Position numbers and translations under genes: made by a program
The notes under the pieces: model-generated
The model's input: only the letters and a program-made list of their open reading frames with translations
The model's database searches: none
Told to the model about the DNA's origin: nothing
Source: Heligmosomoides polygyrus polygyrus
Taxonomy: Eukaryota; Nematoda; Chromadorea; Rhabditida; Heligmosomidae
Assembly (NCBI GenBank): GCA_947396885.1
Contig: OX377202.1
Span: 5,394,001-5,458,000 of the forward strand
Direction: 5' to 3'
Length of the DNA stretch: 64,000 nt
In this document: one piece after another, positions 1-10,429 of the stretch
Layout: each line of letters starts with the position of its first letter
How positions within the stretch are numbered: the first letter of the stretch is position 1

Positions 1-372
1 AATTCCAACGCACCACGACAGGAAAAGAATTGTCTCCTCAATGTGGTTCTGGGTCTACCGAAACTTAGCTTAAACTTGTTACCTCTGGTTTTCGATGGCA
101 TCAACTTGAACAAGTTGTTAGATCTAATGGAAGCCTTCCCACACAAGATTTTATAGACGAGAAATAGATCATTTCTTTTCCTCCTAGTGGCCAACGACTG
201 CAATCCCAAAATCTTATTACGAACAACACTGTTAGGAACAGTACCATAACTAAAACCGAAGGACCTAAGAAAAACTTTTCTAGTGAAGCTATTCTGGACA
301 CGCTCTAACCTTGCTATGATCTCCCTCTTATGGGGACAATAAACACAAGTACCATACTCAGCAAGGACCTTT
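1..372 (-). pseudogene. Out-of-frame C-terminal part of the LINE ORF2
   Basis: Minus-strand translation continues the ORF2 C-terminal domain after the frame change near 373. The segments EYGTCVYCPHKREII, QNSFTRKVFLRSFG and PSKTRGNKFKL align by eye with the same domain in the related copies at 7.1 kb and 60.8 kb. The window cuts it at position 1. Confidence 0.75.
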
Positions 373-2703
373 TTAGGCCCTCGTTAGAAGCCTAGGATCC
401 TTAGACAAGAGAGTTTTAAAAAGAAGAAACAGTCTTTGATCGGCTCGGGCAGCAATAGTTTTACAGTGCTCATCGAAACTAAGTGCATTGTTCAAAAGAA
501 AACCTAGATCTTTAGTTTCACTTACTGCTTGAATTCTAGCTCCATCCATAGAGTAGCTACAACTAGGGTTCTCCTTGCCTAAGTGGAGTACCTTAGTTTT
601 TTGAACAGAAAGGGGTAAGTCCCAAGCTTTGGACCAGTCACTTATTATATCAATAGCATCCTGCAGACGATTGTCACTGATTGTTCTAAATCCATTGTAT
701 ATTTTCAAGTCGTCCGCAAAAATTTTACATCCTACTGAAGAAAGAGAGAGAAGCGACGGAATTTCAAAGGAATAAATATTAAAGAGTATAGGAGAAAGTA
801 CTCCACCTTGAGGGACACCGCTGTGTACATCAAGGCACCTGGAGAATGAATTATTAATGCGTACTTGAAATGACCTTCCGTTGAGGAACTCTCTCAACCA
901 ACTAATTATCAATGGATGAATGCCTATTCGATCGAGTTTCAGGAGCAATTTCCTGTGATTAACTCTATCAAATGCCTTTTCAAAGTCGAAATAGACAACG
1001 TCAACATTCTCACCCACATCCAGTGAGGATGTCCAATCATCCAATGCCTCAATCATCTGCGTCACAGTGGACCTCTCACTTCTAAAACCGTGCTGATGTG
1101 GGGACAAAATTCCTTTGTCTTCTAAATGCCTAACCAACACCTTTTTAATTATTTTCTCGAAGACCCTACAGAGTACTGATGTTATGCTGACCGGTCTATA
1201 ATTCGCTGGATCGGAAAACGGAGGTTTCTTTCGAATAGGAGTCACCAACGAATGCTTCCATTTCACAGGAACTTCGGATCGAAATAGCATAAGATTGAAC
1301 AAAAATTCTAGCGGGGTAGCAATATGACAAGCAACCCTTTTGATGAAATGAAAAGGAATCGCGTCTGGAGTTAGAGATGAGGAAGAAGGCCAATCACTAA
1401 TGACCTTTAGTATTTCCTCCCTGGAAAATGACACTGAGTCCTGCATCGATTCAAACTCGAAGTCATCCAGCGCAGGAGCGTACTCCTCTGAGTGGGAGTC
1501 TACTGCAAATGAGCGGTGGAAGAATTCTGCTAATAAACTGGCCTTGTCATAGTCTGAGTACACATACTCACCATTAGAGCTAAGCAAAGTACTGACTCCC
1601 TTTTTGGGGTTAAGCCTTGACGAAATGAATCTACACAGAGCATTTTTACGCCCCGACTCAATCATCTTTCTTTCCACGGAGATGTTATACTTATCCAACC
1701 TTTTTCTGAAAAGTTGTGATTTACGGTTATAGCAATCCCAATCAATTGTCAAATTCGTCAGCTTAGCTTTGCGAAATGCCTTTAGCTTGGCATCAAATAA
1801 GTTGTTTAAATAAGATGGCAAATGGGCGACAGCAACATTGACTTTACGCAAAGGAACAAACAGTGAAATGGCATGACTAAGTATGAATATAAAAGTTTCG
1901 TACATATCATTAACATTAGAGGAACAACCAAAGGACCCAAACCAATCCACATCATCCAGGTACCTTCCTATGTCCACATAGTTGGCTAGTTTGAAGTCTC
2001 TAATCCAAACAGTATCAGGGCTAACCGTAGGAACATTGAGTTCGAACAAAACGGAAGCGTGATCACTTGTGCCCAGCGGAGCGCTCAAGTTAACACGTTT
2101 AACTAAGCTCGTCTCATTGCAAAACAAAAGATCCAAAGCTTGCTTACCTCTGGTGTCAAAACCGACAAGTTGGTTATATTGATGCGCAACCATCACATCT
2201 AGGAAAGATGTAAATCCGTGGGCTAGAGGCCCAGACTGAGAGCTCCATTGATTGTTTGGGTAATTGAAGTCACCCAACAACAAGCAAGGAAATGCACAGG
2301 CCGTAAGGTCACTAACACACTTGCATAATTGAACATTGCTCTTGGAAGAGCACCGTGGAGAACGATAAACACCGATGATACGAACTTGAAACTCCCCTAA
2401 CTGTACATTGCAAGCCGCCACTTGGTAAGAGTCATCAACGCTTTCACTAAATACCATATAGGGACAATGGTCTTTTCTTACAATCATCGCCACACCTCCA
2501 CCTACTAGATCAACACGATCACATCTAAAGATCTCGTAGTATTGGTGGAGTTGACCCAACAAGATCTCACAGTCGATATCAGGTTTAAGCCAAGTTTCTG
2601 AAAGGACCACTATTGAGAGATCAAAGCGAACCATAGCATAAGCTAAAGCTTGTACATTTTTAGATAGCGACCTAATATTCGTAAGAAGACCATTTACGGC
2701 CAT
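373..2703 (-). CDS. LINE ORF2: APE endonuclease and reverse transcriptase (3' end frameshifted)
   Basis: 776 residues. The N-terminal apurinic-type endonuclease (about 1-225) shows SETW at 35-38, GGGVAM at 68-73, YRSP, LGDFN at 143-147 and the catalytic SDHASV at 213-218. The reverse transcriptase (about 440-700) shows NYRPVSIT, HGFRSERST, DFEKAFD, SGVPQGGVLSP and the active-site FADD at 662-665, a Phe-for-Tyr variant of YADD common in this group. The frame stops at a TAA near 373, inside an A-run. The expected C-terminal domain (EYGTCVY, VQNSFTRKVFL, PSKTRG) continues in another frame through position 1. This looks like a single-base insertion in the homopolymer, biological or an assembly error. 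Everything needed for target-primed reverse transcription is otherwise intact. Confidence 0.9.
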   Translation of the reverse strand: MAVNGLLTNIRSLSKNVQALAYAMVRFDLSIVVLSETWLKPDIDCEILLGQLHQYYEIFRCDRVDLVGGGVAMIVRKDHCPYMVFSESVDDSYQVAACNVQLGEFQVRIIGVYRSPRCSSKSNVQLCKCVSDLTACAFPCLLLGDFNYPNNQWSSQSGPLAHGFTSFLDVMVAHQYNQLVGFDTRGKQALDLLFCNETSLVKRVNLSAPLGTSDHASVLFELNVPTVSPDTVWIRDFKLANYVDIGRYLDDVDWFGSFGCSSNVNDMYETFIFILSHAISLFVPLRKVNVAVAHLPSYLNNLFDAKLKAFRKAKLTNLTIDWDCYNRKSQLFRKRLDKYNISVERKMIESGRKNALCRFISSRLNPKKGVSTLLSSNGEYVYSDYDKASLLAEFFHRSFAVDSHSEEYAPALDDFEFESMQDSVSFSREEILKVISDWPSSSSLTPDAIPFHFIKRVACHIATPLEFLFNLMLFRSEVPVKWKHSLVTPIRKKPPFSDPANYRPVSITSVLCRVFEKIIKKVLVRHLEDKGILSPHQHGFRSERSTVTQMIEALDDWTSSLDVGENVDVVYFDFEKAFDRVNHRKLLLKLDRIGIHPLIISWLREFLNGRSFQVRINNSFSRCLDVHSGVPQGGVLSPILFNIYSFEIPSLLSLSSVGCKIFADDLKIYNGFRTISDNRLQDAIDIISDWSKAWDLPLSVQKTKVLHLGKENPSCSYSMDGARIQAVSETKDLGFLLNNALSFDEHCKTIAARADQRLFLLFKTLLSKDPRLLTRA

Positions 2704-2720
2704 CGATTTGCACCGAGGAA

Positions 2721-3785
2721 CTAATTCGCGTTTCCCTGAGCATACAACACATCGTTATGTGAAGGAGAAGAAACAACCGAAACCTCGGTCAAGCTTAAAG
2801 GAGAACGCTCATGGTGACCAGCGAACATTGAGCACGAGGCAGATGGACGAGTAGGTGTCATACGAATGTCAGAGTGAAGTGATTCTGGAATGTGGGAGAC
2901 AAACTCATTACTCCTAACATTGACAACAGAGATAGGATCAGAAGCAGAGCTGGGTACAGGAACAGACACTGGCGGATGCACTAGACGACCACCTTGGCCA
3001 TTGGGTTGAGACGAGGCATTGCGTTTAAAATTTCGTGTAACTGACAAAGGCAGAGAGGGACGTATAAATGTGCCCCTGAACGGGGACCTCCTGAGAGTAT
3101 GGCAACGATTCAAAACAAGATCGCGAAAATAGGTAGACGGGAGTACAACTTTAATAATCCTAGGTCGATTAGGCGATTGTTTGCCCATTCTATAAACTGT
3201 TATAGGTCGACACGGTATAGATAAATAGCAAAGGAACCTATTGATACAATCGAAATCAAAACTAACACGCTCGAATGAGGATGCACTCTTGGACTCAGGA
3301 ACTCCAATTACAATTAACGAACGAGCCATTTCTTTAGATTCGCAACAATCAGTAGACCCATTGACAGCATTGGAAGAATTGGAATGAAATGGATTAGAAG
3401 AAGATCGATTCATACAATTCATAGGAGAAGAAGAGTCATGTGCGTGTATATCGTGTTTAGGAGCGGGCGGAAGAGAGGAGGTGATTGGCTCGCGCCCCGC
3501 CGAAACATTACGGAGTCGAGTATTCTCCTCCCTAAGATATCTTAATTCAGAATACAGCTTCTCATTCTCAGAAGCCAAGGTGCCCAATCTGTCTTTGAAG
3601 TGCAGCAGAGCTTCGACTATGGATTTTATGTATACCGGAGCCTCCGAGTCATTAATCACATCATTGAGCGCCACCGAAAGTTTTGAGTCATAGTCGTCCG
3701 ACGTCGGTGAAGTAGCCTCGACCAATCCTCGTTTGCGTCCTCTAAATTTAGTAACCGCAGACAGAAGACCAGACATGATCACCAA
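2721..3785 (-). CDS. LINE ORF1 protein (coiled coil, RRM-like)
   Basis: 354-residue open frame directly upstream of the LINE endonuclease/reverse transcriptase ORF. Residues about 58-95 form a heptad-rich, charged coiled coil (motif SENEKLYSELRYLREENTRL), expected to oligomerise. A Ser/Asn-rich linker follows. Residues about 153-255 start with SLIVIGVPES and contain VYRMGK, RPRIIKVVLP and FIRPSLP, the pattern of the RRM-like and C-terminal domains of LINE ORF1 RNA-binding proteins. The C terminus (about 260-354) is Ser/Pro-rich and low in order. The protein would coat element RNA and act as nucleic-acid chaperone in the RNP. No internal stop. The ATG at 3785 is the first in the frame; a second Met four codons later could also serve. 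Confidence 0.82.
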   Translation of the reverse strand: MVIMSGLLSAVTKFRGRKRGLVEATSPTSDDYDSKLSVALNDVINDSEAPVYIKSIVEALLHFKDRLGTLASENEKLYSELRYLREENTRLRNVSAGREPITSSLPPAPKHDIHAHDSSSPMNCMNRSSSNPFHSNSSNAVNGSTDCCESKEMARSLIVIGVPESKSASSFERVSFDFDCINRFLCYLSIPCRPITVYRMGKQSPNRPRIIKVVLPSTYFRDLVLNRCHTLRRSPFRGTFIRPSLPLSVTRNFKRNASSQPNGQGGRLVHPPVSVPVPSSASDPISVVNVRSNEFVSHIPESLHSDIRMTPTRPSASCSMFAGHHERSPLSLTEVSVVSSPSHNDVLYAQGNAN

Positions 3786-4141
3786 TAATGCTTGACCTTA
3801 TGAGGTGGCAAGTAATCGATCGACGCACGAAATGGGAAGCCCTTGCCACCAGACTTAAGACCTTGACGACGAGTAGCTTGACTGCAGACAATCTCACGCG
3901 CCGAACGGCGGGAAGGCAGCTCAAGCGCTGATCCAAGCGAGTCGTGCAGCTCCTTTCACCACGTTCGGCGAGATGGAGTTCGAGTCAACTTTATTGGCAG
4001 CGCGAGCGGCCGAGTGAAGAGCGGCAACAGTTACACTAGCGGCTCCTAGATGAGCACTGGTCGCCAAGCACTGGTCGTTTGACGAAGAAGCTGACGGACT
4101 GATCACCAGCGGCAGATTTATATAACCTAAGCTTAACACTG

Positions 4142-4438
4142 TGGGCGCGTGTAGCGCAGTCGGAGGAGGCGCGACTGTCGCATGCACCCGATACCAGGTT
4201 CCTGGTTCGGATTTCCCGCCCAGGCCAACCAAGCCTTCCATCCCTCCGGGGTCAGTGAATTGGTACCAGACTTGTCTGGGAAGGATAAAGCGCTAACTTG
4301 TTCATCGGCTGGCCACCGCAAGTCATTGTATGGCCATATACGCATTCATGTCGCCTCCAGGACATCCCGTAGAAGTAGAATGCGCTGGCGCATCCCAAAA
4401 GGGATTGAGTAACGCCGTCCTTTATCCTTTATCCTTTA
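4142..4438 (+). mobile_element. tRNA-derived SINE, copy A
   Basis: 297 bp flanked by a perfect 14-bp target duplication (TAAGCTTAACACTG at 4128-4141 and 4439-4452). The head has an RNA polymerase III A box (TAGCGCAGTCGG) and a B-box-like GGTTCGGATTTCC. A conserved body of about 200 bp follows, and the 3' end is an irregular CCTTTAT repeat. The same sequence occurs at 13498-13791 (plus) and 34041-34332 (minus), with decayed copies at 13198-13292, 56829-56966 and 61200-61347. The 14-bp duplications imply mobilisation by a LINE endonuclease; which LINE is not shown. Confidence 0.92.
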
Positions 4439-4452
4439 TAAGCTTAACACTG

Positions 4453-4563
4453 AGGCGGCACTTCTTCGCTCGTCGAGGAGCTTTAACGTTTGGTAAATTA
4501 GCCAATATGGCCCAGCTTCCTGGCAGTCTTAGCACATTCGAAAACACTGTTAGTGATTATCTG
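4453..4563. other. Unassigned spacer between SINE and RTE fragment
   Basis: No open frame or repeat was recognised. It may be the distal 5' UTR of the CR1-like LINE, separated from it by the SINE insertion. Confidence 0.3.
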
Positions 4564-5330
4564 TCAGGGCAAGCGTGATTCACTGTCCACTACCTTGCTT
4601 CCAGTGCGTTTGTCCCGCTTCATGGCGGGATCCGCTTTCCTAGTGCCATGTCGCCATCTTTCTCGATCCCGTGCTAGATCAGGGTGTTCACCAGCTACTT
4701 TGCAGTCCTTGTGTAACGTATCAGCCCAGCGCTGCTTCGGGGCCGTTTTCCAGACATTTTCCAGAAGTTGAGGCCTATTATACGGACGCTGTCTTCGTTT
4801 CCACGCAAAACGTGGCCGTACCATCCCGGACGTGCTTCACGCATCTTGTCAGCTATCAGCGCGACACCGAACTTCTGCCGAATGGCATCGTTTCGGATGC
4901 GGTCCAGGCGCGTGACTCCAGCCGTCCAGCGCAGCATCTTCGTCTCCATGACCCTGAGGCGCGTTTCAACCTCCTTGGTCGCAGGCCAGCACTCAGCACC
5001 GTACATCGCTGCCGGTCGGACGACGGTTCTATAGATCTTTGACTTTGACCGCTCTGGCATCTTCATGTCGCAGAGTACTCCAGTCAACAAGCGCCACTTG
5101 GACCAAGCTGCGCTCACGCATGAGTTCACTTCAACCATCAGGCTGCCATCAGACACTATTGCTGATCCCAAGTATTTAAACACCGAAGTGCGTGCAAGCT
5201 CAGTGCCATCAATCTTAATGGAGCCGGAGTCGTTTACGTCAGTCGTTAGATACTCGGTCTTCTTGAAGTTCACCATGAACCCGAACATCTTCATCAGTGC
5301 TATTTCAACTGTTTGTTTCAAACATCTTTT
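4564..5330 (-). pseudogene. RTE-type LINE, C-terminal reverse-transcriptase fragment
   Basis: Minus-strand frames carry the C-terminal domain typical of nematode RTE elements: FGFMVNFKKTEYL, FKYLGSAIVSDG, AAWSKWRLLTGVLCDMKMP, YRTVVRPAAMYGAECWP, MLRWTAGVTRLD and GWYGHVLRGNED. The last part (QRWADTLHKDCKVA, ARDRERWRHGTRKADP) is in another frame, so at least one frameshift lies near 4.76 kb. Endonuclease and catalytic reverse-transcriptase core are missing, so this is a 5'-truncated dead copy. It lies head-on against the CR1/SINE block. Confidence 0.85.
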
Positions 5331-6165
5331 CTTTTCTCCAGACTCGTTGTGGTGTTGCATCTTCGTATTCTTGAATTTTCGTGTTGTGTGGCATATAATA
5401 AATTTGAATTTGAACATTGAACATAAGTGATGTAAGCCATTTCAAAAATTTTAATGACAAATCGGACACTTTTCAAGCCAGATTGTTTCTGTTCATGTTT
5501 AATGTTTTTGGCAAGATTTAGCGTGGATCGAAGGTCAAGGCCGCTGTCAACTGCTCTAGATCTTAGAAGTTTTCAAATGGATGAAGAACACCTCCTAGGG
5601 GTCTTGGGGTGGTAGGTGGTTACAAAAATTACCCTCTAACGTTCTAAAAACCTCGAATACTGATATCCTTCGTCGAAAATTTAATATATTTTGATTTACT
5701 TTCAGCTCTTGATAAACCTGGCATATGAAGCGCAATAATCTTAACATTCTTAGCAGCCAGCTCACTGCTTCCCTATTTCGTGAACTTGAGATCACTTACA
5801 AAAATTCATTCTCAACCAGTTATCACTTTGATTATTCTTCTCGTATCAAAATCACTGCATACAGTGAATTCGTTAGGTGTAATGCTTGGCTACGACATTA
5901 CGACTTTGTAAAAGTAACATTATAATGGGCCATATAATCAAGAAGCGCTCTAACTTATTAATAGTTGTGTACTAAAAATTATGTTTTGTTTAGTTTTGTA
6001 AACAGCAATAAATGACAAATGATAAGTTAATGCGGCAAGTTTGGCGCGACCAAAGGTCCGTTCTGTTGCGCTAGGATCCAAGACGATGTCGATTGACCTA
6101 AGCCGATGTTCTGGTGACGTGATGAGGTTGGACAAGAGACGGACGTAAGTCATAGCTGAGCAAGA
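5331..6165. other. Unassigned sequence
   Basis: AT-rich stretch with only short open frames (for example 5725-5925 plus). Nothing recognised. Confidence 0.4.
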
Positions 6166-6331
6166 GTCGAATTCATCAATGACTTACATAACTTTAACAG
6201 AGAATTCACAGCAGAAAACTCAGGTAACGCGGCTTATCGCTCACCGTATCGCTTGATAAGCCGCGCTATCAGGGATTTCCGCTGCAATATTCTCTGTTAA
6301 ATTGCTGTAAGTCGTTGATGAATCCGGTCCC
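6166..6331. mobile_element. Foldback MITE, family 1, copy a
   Basis: The two ends are inverted repeats built on ATTCATCAACGACTTACAG and TTTAACAGAGAA. The centre contains a second inverted pair around GATAAGCCGCG, so the whole copy can fold on itself. Other copies: 10969-11135, 12942-13124, 21958-22135, 34512-34682. No coding capacity. Confidence 0.85.
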
Positions 6332-6342
6332 AAATTCGGCAT

Positions 6343-6815
6343 ACTTTCACAACTCCAGGTCGAGGAGCAGTCGAAAAAAATCCGCACAAACTTCCTTTAG
6401 GGTAGCTATTTGGTGTACTGATCATGAATCTGCAATCCGTTTTCGAAATTTCGGCCGATTACGGTAGGCACGAGTGACTACGGCTGCCAAGGTCACAATC
6501 AGCGATTTCGCCCAACGACCTCTCCTGGGGGGTTACTTGAGCGAAATCGGTGATTATGACCCTGGCAGCCTTAGTCACCCGTGCCTACCGTAACCCAGCG
6601 TACTCCAGCGTAAAACGAAAATAACCCCCTAGGCGAAGTTTGGGCGAAATCGCTTTTTGTGACCTTGGCAGCCTTAGTCATCCATACCTACCGTAATCGG
6701 CCAAAATTTCGAAAACGGGTCTCAGATTCGTGATCAGTACCCCAAATAGCCCCCCTAAAGGAAGTTTGGGAATTTTTTTTTCGACCGCGTCTCGACCGGT
6801 GGAGTTGTGAAAGTG
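6343..6815. mobile_element. Foldback MITE, family 2, arms about 170 bp
   Basis: Left arm (about 6343-6515) and right arm (about 6640-6815) are imperfect inverted repeats. Examples are CTTTCACAACTCC against GGAGTTGTGAAAG, and GATTACGGTAGGCACG against its complement. The centre contains a further partial inverted copy of the inner arm. A decayed fragment occurs at 18650-18725, and the arm resembles the satellite unit at 46.3-47.3 kb. No coding capacity. Confidence 0.75.
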
Positions 6816-6956
6816 CAACAGTGCCCCAGGTTCCTACGTATGTCAAAGGAACAGAAAATTTGGTAAAAAAATTTTCACGAGGTCTCTGACAGAAGATATT
6901 GAGGGCAACAGATTCCTCTAGATTAGTAGCAGAATGTCAGGGACCGTATGCTCGTA

Positions 6957-7850
6957 TTTCATTTCATTTCATTTCATTTATTACGCTGTTTAAGACAGAC
7001 GTTATACAGAACCCAAACCACATCAACACAACCAGAACAACAATAGGATAATAGAGCGTCTGTAGACATGGAGGATCAATAGGATAGTAAATGGTAGGAT
7101 GACGGGAAACGTGGAGAACGCACCACCGGATTTCCTATTTTGCACTGAATATAGTCGCTTTTGCCATACGTTTGAACGAAGGAAGAGAAGTCGGCACAGT
7201 CCTCGTCTTACTCCATTTGAGATACCTCAAACCAGCTCTAACCGTAAAGAAGGTGGCTCTCAGTGAGGTCTTCGGTGATTTAAAAACCAGCTTATCGGTT
7301 CCACCCCTAGTGACTGAGGGTCGTAGGGTGTAAAATTTTGTGCAGGAAACTGGGATCAGGTGGTTGATTAGTTTATAGACCATAACTATATCGAAGTAGT
7401 ATCTCCTTGACTTGAGGGATGGAATACCCAGATAAGCATTCCTAATGCTAGCTCTAGGGATTCTGCCATACAGAAATCCACCATTTCGCAATAGAATCTT
7501 CCTTGTGAAATTGTTCTGAATCTTCTCTATCATCAGAACATCTTTCTGTTTTGCAGGGGAGAACACGGAACATGAACTCTCGACGAGCGGTCTCACGTAC
7601 ACCTTGTAAGCTTTAAGAAGGACTTCTTTATCCCTAGTCGTCAATGCCTTAAATATATGGAAGATTCTAACGCTAGCTTTTCTGCAAATAGATTTTATAT
7701 GAGGACTGAAGTCTAGCTTCTCCGTATAAGAAAAGCCTAGGTCCTTAATCTCATTCACTCTATAGATTGGCTGACCAGATACTGAGTATGAACAAGGCAG
7801 CTCAGAGGAGCCAATTCGTAATGATACGTATCCCCCAAGTCTTCCCGAAT
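6957..7850 (-). pseudogene. 5'-truncated CR1-like LINE copy with ATTTC tail
   Basis: On the minus strand the frame 7850 to 7135 encodes the LINE C-terminal domain without internal stop: ELPCSYSVSGQPI, VNEIKDLGFSYTEKLDF, KAYKVYVRPLVESSCSVFSP, QNNFTRKILLRNGGFLYG and PSVTRGGTDKLVFKSPKTSL. Endonuclease and catalytic core are absent. A short 3' UTR ends in an ATTTC microsatellite at 6957-6982, the usual kind of CR1 tail. The 5' break near 7850 falls in DNA that carries exons of a small split gene (7998-8449). Confidence 0.85.
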
Positions 7851-7997
7851 GGGGGACTAGGGCGTGATATGATACGTCGATATTGATTGATTTTCGCCCA
7901 ACGGGGGAACACGAGCACAAGGCACCAGGTGATAGAGGCGATATTTTCGCCACAATCTTTTTCGTGCTGGAGGCACACACCTCACTCTGTTTCTTTT

Positions 7998-8449
7998 CCT
8001 GAAATTCCAAATGTTCAAAGGCAAAGAATAAGAGTGAAACGCACTCATTTAAGCATATGGCGCAAGTATCCAAACTGGATTCTTCATTGTTCGGCGACTG
8101 GCCTTCCGTAACGTTCTCAGATTTGGGAATGTGAGCGTTGTCATCGTATGAACCAGATGAAGACATCTCCGATGGCCCTGAAAAACCAACACATCAGGCT
8201 GAACAGTGTAAATAAACAGACGATGAAGACTCGAGAATCTAGAGCTGCTTATCGCCAAGGCATCTCTTCCCTGTCTTGTCCCAACAACATACGCGTCAAG
8301 GATGCTAATGGATCAAGCAAACCTTGATCGTTGCGCTTGAGGTGAGCAGCGATGCCGTTTAGTGCAGCGATCTTAGCTCTTCTCGATGGTGGACCATCTC
8401 GAACCTCGTCCGTTGAGTGGTTGTGTACTAGCCTTCGTTTGGCTGTCAT
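7998..8449 (-). CDS. Putative split gene with CAIC motif, interrupted by the LINE
   Basis: Three exons fit by phase: 8293-8449, 8041-8177 and one starting at 7998. Donors are GTATGTT and GTTTCA, acceptors TTTTCAG and TTTCAG; the second intron is only 42 bp. The joined frame starts with an ATG and a basic region (MTAKRRLVHN, PPSRRAKIAAL). A Ser/Asn-rich acidic stretch follows, then DTCAICLNEC, which resembles the first cysteines of a RING finger. No His/Cys partners can be seen after it, because the third exon runs into LINE sequence near 7850. It may be a broken zinc-finger gene. Function unknown. Confidence 0.4.
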
Positions 8450-10429
8450 TTTTCAATCCAACAACCATACAAGTTCTGCTAAAGAAACGCTTGCTAGTAC
8501 AGTTTCGAAATTTAATCAATACGGGCGGAAGTCGAGAAAAAACACACGGACACCCAAACTGTAACAGAGGATGAGAGGGGAGCTCCCAGCTTCTCGTAAG
8601 AGCAACGGGTCGTGCAGAAAAACTTTCGAGATTGAAGCCATAAGTTAAGACCCGTGACTAAGCTTAAAGAAGTAAGGGCTCGTTGATAGTCCGCTACTCT
8701 AGCGACATGAGCGTTCGGTCGTTTGAGCAAAGAATACGTAATCGATTCTGTCGCAGACTATGAACACGTCATAACGAGTTCCCGCCGAAATCGCAGGCGA
8801 TCGCGGCGGGACCACACAAGCACTTGGACCACCACAGCCAACGGGCTGCGGGACATTATGTACGAATGGAAGCCGCAGACGCGGCGACTCGCGCGGCGAG
8901 CGCGGCAGAAGACGTCGCAATTGGGTGACTTCAGCGGCCAGTGGTATCTAGACCTGCATCAAAACTTGCACATCAAGTGTTAGAAAGTGTATACAAGCTC
9001 AGTTTCACTGCGTTAGTGCGTCATATTTTCAGCTTTCCCTGAAGAAGCATCATATAAAATTGAGCATTAGAACGTTGCTTAGTTTTATAACTCGAACTCA
9101 ATTTCCGAACCAGAGCATGTTTCCATCCAGCTCCTGCAACAGCAGAAAGGGATATCAACAACTCAAACCTAGCGTCTGCAGCAAGTCATGATGAACAGCT
9201 CCCACGACCGCTGCGGAGCTCATCGCGGACGCGACAGTCGTCGCCGCGGGCGCGGCGACCATTCGTACATAAAGACCGCCCCTCCAGCCAACGACTGGCA
9301 TCAGTGGATGACGAGCCTATAGTCAATCCTTCCACCTTTCGAGGACAACTCAATACCACTCCTACTGCTGAAACAATGACAATGTTTGAGAAGAGAAATG
9401 TAAACGCCAAAGATAACGGCGAAAGCAGGTGCCAAGTGACTCCAGAAGGTAGATTCCATGTTCAGCGCCTATCCACCTGCATCAGAGAAAAATGAGCGTC
9501 CTGCTCTGTCAGAGACGGCCCAAAACAAGGACAGAACATAGAAGCGCGGTAAGAATTCTAAATTTCCGGCAACTACACGCCTTCTGTAGGACTCGCGAGT
9601 GAACCCAGTGACGCTTTTTCATACCGTATAACAGGCGTTCGCCGCGGGACCAGGGATGTTCTCGTTCCGGCGGCAAGCCCGGTCAGCTCGATGGAAGATG
9701 TGATGAATACTACTGGGCTCGGTTCGCGAGTTCGATAACGTCTTGGATTCATCCTAGTGCGGGGATGCTCTATTCTGACTCATTGACAACGGCTGAAAAC
9801 GGAGAGCAAACTGATTGGCAGATACAACGCAGTGAAATGGCCTGTGAAAGGATTTTTCTTCCCAATTTCTTGGACGACAGGAGTCAGTTGCTTCCGTTTT
9901 GTAGCTATGCCGCCCCTTACGACTAGGAAAGAGCCTCAGGCTGTTTAAGAAAGAGTTGATAAAGTCATAATAGCATTAAGAGCTCAGCGTACGATGTACC
10001 CTACAGGTCACAGTATGACTAAAGTTATACGGTAGCTGGAGGAACAAAAGGCATAAGATTATCCATTGTTCGGACTATGAGCGGAATGCCGCAACTAGTG
10101 CCCTTCATATGGTATGAGAAAGTCGACCACTTTTGCGGAGAACTGGCCCAGTGGAAAGTCAGTCCCCGCACCGGAGACACTTTGCGCACAGCACATTAAG
10201 AGGTCGAAAACGTGGACAAACCCTTAGCGAAGAATGAGGGACCCGAGATTGAGAGCAATCATAAACACAAAGAAAACTCCAGACCCGCCTCCGCCCCCAC
10301 CCAAAAAAACGAGTAGGAATAAGCAATAGCCGTGGTGGTTCAAGCGGGCAGATCGTGCTTTGGTTCTGCAACGACTTCCTGGGTACAAGAAACTCGTGCA
10401 TCTCAGGGGATCGTTATGGGACCATGGGA
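8450..10429. other. Unassigned; GC-rich inverted segments at 8780-9290
   Basis: 8780-8930 and 9190-9290 are GC-rich and share an inverted motif (ATGTACGAATGG against CCATTCGTACAT), suggesting a decayed palindromic element. The rest shows no recognised gene or repeat. Confidence 0.4.

Larger units (their letters stand above)
1..4127 (-). mobile_element. CR1-like non-LTR retrotransposon, nearly full length
   Basis: Two-ORF LINE read on the minus strand. ORF1 (coiled coil plus nucleic-acid-binding domain) is followed 17 nt later by ORF2 (endonuclease plus reverse transcriptase). About 340 bp upstream of ORF1 probably is 5' UTR. The 3' end lies beyond the window start, so tail and target duplication cannot be seen on that side. 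A SINE with perfect 14-bp duplications sits at the 5' border; the 110 bp beyond it (4453-4563) may be the rest of the 5' UTR or older flank. Three shorter copies of related elements lie at 6957-7850, 36130-37160 and 60690-61195. Confidence 0.88.
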
